A DNA stretch of 14,853 nucleotides from Asterionellopsis glacialis (lineage: Eukaryota; Bacillariophyta; Plagiogrammaphyceae; Rhaphoneidales; Asterionellopsidaceae): the NCBI GenBank assembly GCA_014885115.2, contig WKLE02000454.1:1-14853 (forward strand), written 5' to 3'. Below are positions 9,165-14,853 of this stretch, piece by piece. The translations under genes and the position numbers were made by a program. The first letter of the stretch is position 1, and the number at the start of each line of letters is the position of its first letter. The notes below the pieces were generated by a model, which was given only the letters and a program-made list of their open reading frames with translations, ran no database searches and was not told the DNA's origin.

Positions 9165-9199
9165 TTTTTGGGGTGTACAAAAGGAGGGTACACCAAAAA
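9165..9199. repeat. Hairpin TTTTTGGGGTGTAC / GTACACCAAAAA
   Basis: The GTGTAC core (9173-9178) pairs with GTACAC (9188-9193), and the flanking GG/CC and T/A runs extend the stem with a two-base bulge. It lies about 90 bp inside the right end of the RT-splitting DNA. Confidence 0.6.
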
Positions 9200-9289
9200 T
9201 TGTACCAAATTCAAGCATGTACATTTTATGTCCTCGTGTATCCGTGCAGAAAAATGTATTTTTTCTAAGTACGAGACCGGAAAAACGCC

Positions 9290-9535
9290 CTGAACTTGGT
9301 ATCATTTTTCTTAGGTCGTGGAAAGCTAGGAGATGCCCATTTGGACCTGTTGACTTTTGGTAGAGCTCCTATATGCACAAGCCGGTCAACCTCTTCTCTA
9401 AGTAGTCGGTCATATACACGCGGTACAGGATAGGCTTTTCCGTGATAGGGTTTGGATTTCTATACTAACTGGGTTGATGTTCCACATACCCAGCGTACCA
9501 TCAAATAGAGGTTCGTACTTTTTAAGTAGAATGTT
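9290..9535 (-). pseudogene. Reverse transcriptase of the Ty3/Gypsy element, N-terminal part
   Basis: In one minus-strand frame after a TAG near 9460, the sequence reads KPYHGKAYPVPRVYDRLLRE, EVDRLVHIGALPKVNRSKWA and SPSFPRPKKNDTKFR. This is the conserved entry into Ty3 RTs ('YPVP', 'G.L......W..P.F..PKKD'). Just upstream, in a different frame, LLKKYEPLFDGTLGMWN matches the protease-to-RT bridge, so a frameshift lies between them. Similarity stops at KFR (about 9292), exactly where 'RFISDF' should follow; that part is found at 7830, across the intervening DNA. The last residues overlap in homology with KRRDTIRF on the far side. Confidence 0.85.
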
Positions 9536-10218
9536 TCAAGCTGTTCTGTCCTTAGGAGGCAGATGCCAGCATAACCTCGTGACTTTGTCTAGGTCAGCCT
9601 TGTCATAGGTAGCAGCCAATATCTTGTCCATACGACTAGTGGCTTTGCATACTTGTATAGGCTTGGTGAGTTCCTGTAGCATACTGTACAATTCCTTGAT
9701 CTCATAATCAGTCAATTTCATTGGGACTTCTGCGTCCTCCCAAGTCATTACGCACTGTTTATAGTCAAGTATCATACCTAGTTCTTCTAGGAGCTCGCAT
9801 CCGATTATCATATTGTATGATTGGCGACCTTCAGTTCGTCCACATGACATTCCCATTCAGTGGCCTTTCGCTCATTGAATTCAGGCAATTTGAATATGGC
9901 ACGGACCTTTTGACTGGTTGAGAAATTTCCGCTCTTAGTCTTCCAGAGTGTCTTAGGTGCGGGTTTACATTTAAGCGTTTTGCAAAATTTCTTATTTACC
10001 ATAGTGGTTGAAGTGCCAGAAACTAAAAGTACTTTAAGTGGTTTAGTTTTCTGCCTATGTCCTTTGCATACCGGACGAGTGTGTCTAGTCTTGGACCATT
10101 TTCTTGGATTATGCAAGTCCGGGAAAGTATTACAAGACAGATGGTTAGGCGTTTTGTAGTTAAATAATTCGTTTTCTACGTTATTTGCTTTATTACTTCT
10201 TGCTACCTGGGTTATATC
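9536..10218 (-). pseudogene. Retropepsin-like protease of the Ty3/Gypsy element, catalytic Asp lost
   Basis: The frame continues from Gag through a TGA at 10221-10219 (RSNKANNVENELFNYKTPN) into the protease, which would cut the polyprotein. The active-site loop reads KVLLVSGTSTTMV, where aspartic proteases have D-S/T-G; the Asp codon is GTT (Val) at 10023-10021, a single-base change from GAT. It is followed by EWECHVDELKVAN, a frameshift near 9815, then YNMIIGCELLEELGMILDY, the second conserved 'IIG.DLL' region. The block ends with a stop at 9536 after the start of the protease-RT bridge (KADLDKVT). Missing catalytic Asp plus a frameshift make it inactive. Confidence 0.82.
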
Positions 10219-11211
10219 TCATTCTTCATCACTATCAATACTTAAGGTATCGAAGTTGAAGTTGTAGCATTGTTCTATGTCAGTATCGGTAACATTGGAA
10301 TTCTTGTCATTATCACTGCATTTGCGCTTGTTTTTACTAGACAAGTCCTTAGTCAATACGTCTTTGACTTGAATCGCGATGGCGTTCAATTCCTGCTTGT
10401 CGTATTTGTTGTACCGCGGGCGCTGTACCGCGGGCGCTTGTACTTTGGCTGTTCTTCCATGCCGCCATCTTTCTGATGTTGATCAATGTACTTGTCTAAG
10501 GCACGGCATTTGCTGGTATTGTGAGAACTGTTTATGTGAATCTTACAGTATTTGCGTTTACCTTTGTTAGCCTTATCTTTACCATCTCGGCCGTTCCAGG
10601 AATTCCAGAAACGCTGGCAGGCCTTTATCCTGAGGGTTGAATCCTTGACGGGTCATTTCCTTACTCCAAGTAGTAGGAATTCCGAACTCAAGGATCTCTA
10701 GTAGTTCTTTGTTGGAGAGTTTCGAGTTCTCATCTGCTCCAGGGAACTTCTCTAAGTAGCCATTTAGTGTGTGGAGAGCAGCTTTGTACTCTTTGGACGT
10801 TAGTTCACGTGGCTTCCTGAGGAATCAGCGCATATAGCATTTCTGCTTCATGAGCACCTTAAGTGGGAAAAAGTGCTTCTTGAGGTCATCACCGACCAAC
10901 TTGAAGTGCTCCACTGTCTTGTTACTGCATTGCATAGCCGTGGCATTGAATACTCACAGACCCTCTCTGCGTAGTAATGCACAGGCCATCGAGTAGTGAA
11001 TGGGCCCAGATCACTTGGTCCAGATTATTGAACCAATCCGGTAGTTCTCTAGGAGATCTTTGGAGTTTTGATCTCCGGGATTTGATAACAGACTGACTTT
11101 TGCATACTGCACTTTAGCTAGCTTTTGCTCTTCCGTACTTGGAATCTCGAGAAAGATAGGAGGCGACGGGTAGTTTCGACCATTGCCTCAGATAGGTGTT
11201 GCCAGTTTCAT
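10219..11211 (-). pseudogene. Gag of the Ty3/Gypsy element with zinc knuckle, several breaks
   Basis: The likely start is ATG at 11211-11209, 72 nt inside the 5' LTR. Blocks in order: an early TGA (11190-11188); PSTEEQKLAKVQYAKVSL; a frameshift and stops; then the capsid region with VEHFKLVGDDLKKHFFPLKV, CYMR-stop-FLRKPRELTSKEYKAAL (TGA at 10827-10825), LHTLNGYLEKFPGAD, LLEILEFGIPTTWSKEMTRQ and FLEFLERP. A frameshift near 10590 leads into the zinc knuckle KYCKIHINSSHNTSKC, spaced C-x2-H-x4-H-x4-C, a variant seen in stramenopile Gypsy Gags. A 14-bp tandem duplication at 10411-10438 causes the next frameshift, after which an acidic tail (LSIDSDEE) ends at the TGA at 10219. Gag would form the particle and bind element RNA. 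Confidence 0.88.
10411..10438. repeat. Tandem duplication of GTACCGCGGGCGCT (2 x 14 bp)
   Basis: Two exact, adjacent 14-bp copies at 10411-10424 and 10425-10438. Because 14 is not a multiple of three, the duplication shifts the Gag frame. Counting one copy only puts the zinc-knuckle side and the acidic-tail side in one frame. Confidence 0.9.
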
Positions 11212-11283
11212 GTTGGAGTTAGTTAAGATCAGAATTAAATTAGATAGTAGACTTACCGCTTTTCACGTGGAGTGTTAACACTA
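11212..11283 (-). promoter_or_regulatory. 5' leader of the LTR element, expected primer-binding region
   Basis: This is the 72 nt between the 5' LTR end (...CATAGTGCA) and the Gag ATG. The leader begins TAGTGTTAACACTCCACG, where a tRNA primer-binding site would be expected to begin TGG. I cannot assign a tRNA, and a G-to-A change at position 2 is one possibility. A perfect consensus 5' splice site (GCG/GTAAGT) lies at 11256-11251. Confidence 0.5.
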
Positions 11284-11800
11284 TGCACTATGCTGACAAC
11301 AATTGTGAAAATATTGAAAATAGATTAAGTTTTGTTAGAGTGAATAAATTATGAGCTATTTTAGACTGTTCCTAAAAATACCTGACAATCCACCAATTTG
11401 TCTTCTTGGCTCAAATGCAGTACAGGATCCTACGGTGGATCTACTTAGAGTTTGGTTTCCAATGGAGTTCAGTTTAACCATGTGAACCAAACTCCCTGAG
11501 GCAGCCAATCGGAAGATGCCAAGTCAGTGTGTCACTGCGTTCTGTCATGACACATCGCGTTCCTGCTGCAGAGTGGAATTTGATACGCTTCGCTCATGAC
11601 ATCAGCATTCTCATGAATGCTGTGCGTCACTGCGCGTTCGCATCTGTCCGCTTGATGATGTCATCACGTCATCTCGTTTGTCCGTGTGATGATGTCATTA
11701 CGCCATCATGCCTGTCCGGTCCGTGATGTCATTGCACCATGGTCTGTCTGTACTACGGTCGATTGACATATTGTGCGAGTCTCGGGACTTGCCTACTGCA
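11284..11800 (-). repeat. 5' LTR of the Ty3/Gypsy element (517 bp)
   Basis: The partner of 4991-5485, with the same TG...CA edges and CAGCT target copy outside. It is 22 bp longer, which is fully explained by one extra 34-bp tandem unit minus a 12-bp deletion. CRE-like octamers are at 11597-11604 (TGACATCA), 11656-11663, 11690-11697 and 11724-11731 (all TGATGTCA), the last three exactly 34 bp apart. The 12-bp deletion removed GTGATAGGAAAA and could be slippage between two GAAAA words. It would hold the element promoter (read from 11800 toward 11284), but no convincing TATA box was identified. Confidence 0.92.
11590..11740 (-). promoter_or_regulatory. Tandem 34-bp enhancer-like repeat with CRE-like octamers in the 5' LTR
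   Basis: Three tandem units of about 34 bp (roughly 11640-11740) each contain TGATGTCA, with neighbouring TGTCCG and CATC words. Repeated activator sites in the U3 part of an LTR are the usual form of a retroelement enhancer. The bZIP assignment comes from the octamer alone. Confidence 0.45.
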
Positions 11801-11805
11801 CAGCT
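11801..11805. repeat. Target site duplication, right copy (CAGCT)
   Basis: An exact match to 4986-4990 directly outside the right LTR edge. Taking out 4991-11805 restores a continuous gene A frame across the site. Confidence 0.9.
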
Positions 11806-12736
11806 TCTCAGCATCAGCATTTGTGAGCCATTCATGTTACACATAGATTGTATTGCCTTGGTGCCATACTCATCAATCTTTGGAATGGGATACCCATTCT
11901 CACTAACAACCATATCCCATGCTTGACTGTAGGTTGACTGGCTAAATAGGTAAGTAAATTTTAAAGTGTGCTTTGTGTGTCATTTTTGTTGTCACTCTCA
12001 CCTAAAGCAACTAACAAATTGTGTATCCACTTGTAATCTTTTGCTGTTTGTCTAATTTTCCCCACATCAGTGGCTTTGTGAATTGACACTAGATTAAAGA
12101 ATCCTCTTGTTACACCATCATATGATAGTAGATGTTTTTGGTAACCATTTTTGTGTTTTTTGTTCAAAGTCATAAGATCTCTCAGCAATGCCTTATGAAG
12201 ATATCTGTCAGTCAATGACAAATCATAAACTTCATGGTCAGACAAAAAGACTTTTTGCTTTTAGAGTTTGGTGATATTGGTAAAGATGGTTTTGTTGGAA
12301 GAATTGATGCCACCTTTTTTAGATTGTTCCTGGTTGACCTCAGCCAAAATTGTACGCAACACAGATTTCCATTTTTGTGGCTCTACATTTTTTCATAAAA
12401 TGGAGGTGGAGTCTTGTGGGGACTTTAGCATTGGTTGAAGTCAATCCTCAACATATCAAGGTTAGTTGTTGTGTCTTCTGCTGGGGACAAACGGTTGCCT
12501 TCATTTGATGTTTGTTCACTGTCATTGTTTGTATCATCACAATTATTTTATCTCGCATTTTTTTTAATTATTCTTTATTATAATGAGCTGTAACTTGATT
12601 CTTGAACTCAGATGATAGTGAGTCAAGAAAGTGAATCCTAAGAGATAGTGTTGGTGTCCCTGGTTTGTGAATTTGAGGGAGATTTTTGGTTCCTAGACAA
12701 ATGAACCACTTCTTTGACAACTGCTTGATTTTGACT

Positions 12737-12818
12737 CTGGTGATTTAAAGAACATCAGAAAGATTATTTGTAACAACAAAATTTTAATGCAGAGGCTTTG
12801 AATTGATAATCACCTTAC
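12737..12818 (-). other. Probable 82-nt intron 2 of gene A
   Basis: On the minus strand it begins GTAAGGTGAT after CCCA and ends AAATCACCAG. CTGAT, about 20 nt before the acceptor, could serve as branch region. Without splicing the frame meets a TAA right at the donor; with splicing TVTQS joins QVKIKQL in frame. Confidence 0.5.
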
Positions 12819-12993
12819 TGGGATTGAGTGACAGTACCAGAAAGGTGGAGGATGTGCATGGTTTTTTCTTGTTCAGAGGTATGGAGAAGTTGTGAGAGGC
12901 TTGGAATGTCATCAGCAACATGCTGGAAAGAGTACCAGCTAGCTTTGTTAACAGCAAGTGCCTGTACAAAACAGACGAGATCTTTTTGGACAC

Positions 12994-13060
12994 CTGATAA
13001 CAGGGTGACCCCAAAAAGATATGAGATAGAATAATAATTTGTCAAACTGGGGTCACCTAC
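12994..13060 (-). other. Probable 67-nt intron 1 of gene A with complementary ends
   Basis: On the minus strand it begins GTAGGTGACCCC and ends GTTATCAG, with GGGGTCACC 15-23 nt before the end. The two 9-bp arms (13049-13057 and 13004-13012) are exact complements. Splicing joins TKMIE to GVQKDLV in frame. The acceptor and the initiator exon are less secure than intron 2. Confidence 0.4.
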
Positions 13061-13118
13061 CTTCTATCATTTTTGTGTGTGCAATTGCTGTTCTTGTCAT
13101 TGCCGTTGCTGTTGTCAT

Positions 13119-13363
13119 CTGAATTTTTTTGTTGCAGCAAAGACAACTTGTGTGTACGCTCAGGTATGCACTATACAGGATCACCCTACCAATGTTGTCT
13201 TTGGTGGGATCAGAATGTACGCACTGCGGACTCAGATGCTGATGCTGTCAACTCTGACAAAGAGCTGGCTTGTAGTGTAATAACTTTTACCTAGGAATAG
13301 TGTCTAGGGGAAGATGCGCCTCTGCCACACAATTGGCACGCATGGGCGTCCTGGAGACCAAGT
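13119..13363. other. Region upstream of gene A; no gene supported
   Basis: Short open frames on both strands overlap and none shows a domain. The right part, up to the CAA tract, reads like a unique sequence ending in a simple-repeat tail, which is the form a SINE would take. A box A-like TGGCTTGTAGTG occurs at about 13267-13278 but no box B was found. Confidence 0.3.
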
Positions 13364-13364
13364 C

Positions 13365-13443
<79 letters not shown>
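13364..13443. repeat. (CAA)n microsatellite, about 80 bp, uninterrupted
   Basis: About 26 perfect CAA units run from CAACAA after AGT at 13361-13363 to ACA before GAGTTGG at 13444. In one plus-strand frame it encodes a run of Asn, but the short frame around it has no recognisable protein, so I treat it as non-coding. Confidence 0.97.
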
Positions 13444-14527
13444 GAGTTGGAAAATTATTGATCAGTGGAGGGGGACAGTGGGCAAATGGATCAAAATAAG
13501 AATTTGATTAAGCCGATTCCTCTAATGTACCAGTCCTACAGTCTCGTCACGGGCCAACAACCATGAGTACACATCCGCTGTGAGTAACTGCAGTGCATGT
13601 ACCTGGTACATTACTTCTTAACAAAAAACAATAGATCAACATTTTCCTAGAGTCAGTACATAGGGCCTCTACAACTACATACTTGATATACACCTTTCTG
13701 CAATTTACAGGTATGTGATTATTTGTAATAAGTACCATGTACAGAACATTGTACCGTACTACCAGGTATTATCTTTACCTGTACCTGGTAAGACTATTGA
13801 AAGGTACTGTTCCATCTATTTGAAGTCATACCTGAACCTGTACCAGGCAGTACTTGTTTCATGAAGCTATGTTTAGGTCATGCCGGTACCAGGTACTGTA
13901 GTTCTGAAGAAATGACAACCAAAATAGGGGTAGAAAATTCACAACAATCTACAGAAAAATTAAAAAAATTGGATATTAGGTCCAGTAGATAGCACTTTTG
14001 GTTCAGTTCAATTTTTTGTTTCAATCAGAATTTGATTTGTACAATTAAATATTTTCACTGTTCAAATCAGTTGGAAATTGAACCAATTGAAGTGGGAGTT
14101 GTCTGAAAATCAAAAATTTTGGGTACATACAAAAATTATATGGTAAAACTGTACCTGTACCAGGTACTCACATAAAACTGCCTGGTGAGAAATCATTTGT
14201 ACAGTACCTTGTACCTGTAGTGTCAGATCAGTTTTTCCTATGCTAATCAGTAGTTGCTTTCTACTGTGACTGGGATCCAGTACCTGGTAGACTTGAACAA
14301 ATGTTTCAACTATTAAAATTAGCAATATCAATAACTGATATAGTAAGTAATTCAGTATTGCTCTGTAATGAACCAATCAACTACAGGTGGTGTACCATTG
14401 CCAACTGAGTTGGTTAAAATGAATCAATTTATTACTACTTGTTGATATCACTACCTAAAGAATATAAAACCTAAGAACTACTAACTAACTGCTTTACTGA
14501 AGGCCTGTCATCAAACACCAATCAACT
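13444..14527. other. Non-coding region with a cluster of GTACCTGG-type palindromes
   Basis: No coding sequence is supported in these 1.08 kb. Palindromic words built on TACCTG/CAGGTA recur: ATGTACCTGGTACAT (13597-13611), TACCAGGTA (13760-13768), TACCTGTACCTGGTA (13776-13790), CCTGTACCAGG (13837-13847), GGTACCAGGTACTGTA (13885-13900), GTACCTGTACCAGGTAC (14151-14167), ACAGTACCTTGTACCTGTA (14201-14219) and CCAGTACCTGG (14278-14288). The DNA between them is AT-rich and not repeated. Confidence 0.7.
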
Positions 14528-14813
14528 CTAGGGCCTAGAGAAAAGTGTCTCATCATCACTACTTTCAATATCCACCAACTCAAGCTTTGGTGTATCCAAT
14601 TTTTTGTATGTGGATTCCTTTGCTTTCAAATCAACAAGAATAACTCTTTCTGAAGATTTTGGAGTACCCAATAAGTGCAGAGGTTTCACAATTTTCTTGC
14701 TGACCTTAATTGGTAGAGGAATTTTGCAAGAAGAAGTTAAGATTTCCAATTCCAATGATTTCATAGATGCAATCTCATTTGAAAAGGCAGCCCATAAATG
14801 TTCTGCACTATGC
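14528..14813 (-). pseudogene. 3' end of an unknown minus-strand gene (gene B), possibly broken by an LTR
   Basis: Unrecognised protein. The frame runs from the LTR-like edge near 14804 (AEHLWAAFSNEIASMKSLEL) through LTSSCKIPLPIKVSKKIVKP and GTPKSSERVILVDLKAKEST to an acidic end (LELVDIESSDDETLFSRP) and a stop at 14530-14528. An internal ATG at 14764-14762 could be a start, but the frame stays open upstream to the LTR-like sequence. It is Lys/Ser/Glu-rich with no visible domain. The open frame meeting an LTR edge suggests the gene was interrupted there. It could be an intact C-terminus of a gene beginning outside the window. Confidence 0.35.
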
Positions 14814-14853
14814 TGCAGACAAATTTGAAAAGTGATAGAAAATGTTTGAAAAG
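14804..14853 (-). repeat. Edge of a third LTR of the same family, cut by the window end
   Basis: These last 50 bp start TGCACTATGCTG and continue with GACAA, TTTGAAAAGTGATAGAAAAT, aligning with the left edge of the LTRs at 4991 and 11284 at roughly 80% by eye. The orientation is the same. It keeps the GTGATAG segment deleted from the 5' LTR. Whether it is a solo LTR or a whole element lies outside the window. Confidence 0.65.

Larger units (their letters stand above)
7861..9289. other. About 1.43 kb of foreign DNA splitting the RT; no clear gene
   Basis: RT coding similarity stops at about 7860 and resumes at about 9290. Between them no conserved protein is recognisable. Open frames at 8065-8454 (+) and 8109-8315 (-) are low-complexity and hydrophobic on one strand. 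Structures seen: a 118-bp long hairpin at 7877-7994, a GTACCTGG palindrome at 8072-8100 of the type clustered at 13597-14290, and a hairpin at 9165-9199. Similar words CGGAAAAATGC (7867-7877) and CGGAAAAACGC (9278-9288) stand near the two ends in direct orientation and could be a worn target duplication. It may be a non-autonomous element or a piece of intergenic DNA carried in by rearrangement. Confidence 0.6.
4991..11800 (-). mobile_element. Ty3/Gypsy-type LTR retrotransposon, complete ends, inactive
   Basis: A 6,810-bp element with paired LTRs, a 5-bp target duplication and internal order Gag, protease, RT, RNase H, integrase on the minus strand. RT before integrase defines the Ty3/Gypsy arrangement (Metaviridae-type). 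Every domain is broken: stops in Gag, the protease catalytic Asp replaced by Val, an RT split by about 1.43 kb of foreign DNA, and stops in RNase H and integrase. It is inserted in the same orientation as gene A and interrupts it. The closest relatives I recall are diatom and oomycete Gypsy elements whose Gag carries the 'RRFMRKPR' and 'ILEFGIP' type motifs. There is no envelope gene and no room for one: integrase ends at 5523, only 38 bp from the 3' LTR. Confidence 0.92.
11806..13118 (-). pseudogene. Gene A, 5' part, with two probable introns
   Basis: A possible ATG at 13118-13116 starts exon 1 (to 13061). Intron 1 is 13060-12994. Exon 2 (12993-12819) encodes QKDLVCFVQALAVNKASW and DDIPSLSQLLHTSEQEK. 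Intron 2 is 12818-12737. Exon 3 (12736-12568) encodes VKIKQLSKKWFICLGTKNLP and LSLRIHFLDSLSSEFKNQV and ends at a TAA. The sequence then continues through a frameshift as an Asn/Asp/Glu-rich stretch (TNNDSEQTSNEGNRLSPAED) to a TAA at 12427-12425. A 6-A run at 12393-12388 shifts frame again into EPQKWKSVLRTILAEVNQEQ. A TAA at 12263-12261 precedes HEVYDLSLTDRYLHKALLRD and KATDVGKIRQTAKDYKWIHN. A last shift near 11970 gives WDMVVSENGYPIPKIDEYG up to the LTR. With the 3' part, about 800 residues; function unknown. Confidence 0.55.

Noticed and set aside
13314..13499. Plus-strand frame containing a 26-residue Asn run
   Set aside because: The run is only the CAA microsatellite in one frame, and the flanks are short with no domain.
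13597..14290. CRISPR array or tandem satellite
   Set aside because: The repeated words are short, variable in arrangement and unevenly spaced in eukaryotic DNA; there is no constant repeat-spacer period.
14110..14376. Minus-strand 88-codon frame rich in Leu, Ile and Val
   Set aside because: It overlaps the palindrome cluster, which shapes its sequence, and shows no protein signature.
1..14853. tRNA or rRNA genes
   Set aside because: No cloverleaf with matching box A and box B, and no conserved rRNA words were seen on either strand.

Overview
The window is eukaryotic nuclear DNA made mostly of decayed transposable elements and broken genes. Nearly all recognisable coding sequence is on the minus strand. 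Three things argue against a prokaryote: short GT-AG introns (65 to 82 nt) that join reading frames, a Ty3/Gypsy-type LTR retrotransposon, and a long CAA microsatellite. The reverse transcriptase and Gag families most resemble, from memory, those in diatoms and other stramenopiles (RT motif DLSDGFWRM with LQMGWTESP; Gag with FLRKPREL and LEFGIP). I therefore favour a diatom or related alga with moderate confidence. A metazoan such as a sponge or cnidarian is not excluded by sequence alone.

Layout, left to right on the + strand. (1) 12-591: a decayed minus-strand gene of unknown function with one probable 65-nt intron. (2) 626-3437: a degenerate retroelement on the minus strand. It has a Gag-like protein ending in a CCCH-type zinc finger, a linker, and a reverse transcriptase that ends before any YxDD motif. 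No terminal repeats are visible. (3) 3566-4985 and 11806-13118: two halves of one broken minus-strand gene ('gene A'). It encodes a long protein with a transposase-like motif pattern, an acidic/Gln-rich linker and a C-terminal coiled coil. (4) 4991-11800: a complete but dead 6.8-kb Ty3/Gypsy element inserted in gene A, in the same orientation. It has 495- and 517-bp LTRs (TG...CA) and a perfect 5-bp target duplication (CAGCT). Internal order is Gag with a zinc knuckle, protease, RT, RNase H, integrase. Its RT is itself split by about 1.43 kb of unrelated DNA (about 7861-9289) that contains a long hairpin. (5) 13119-14527: non-coding DNA with an 80-bp CAA repeat and a cluster of short palindromes of the TACCTGTACCAGGTA type. 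(6) 14528-14813: the end of an unknown minus-strand gene. (7) 14804-14853: the edge of a third, diverged LTR of the same family.

History inferred from the sequence: gene A was probably intact or nearly so when the LTR element landed, because the frame reads across the empty site when the element and one target copy are taken out. The two LTRs then diverged to about 88% identity (counted by eye, mostly transitions), and element and gene both collected stops and frameshifts. Notable structure includes a 34-bp tandem unit in the LTRs carrying a CRE/bZIP-like octamer (two copies in one LTR, three in the other), a 14-bp tandem duplication that alone explains one Gag frameshift, and an intron whose ends form complementary 9-bp arms. 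I see no clear intact protein-coding gene in the window.
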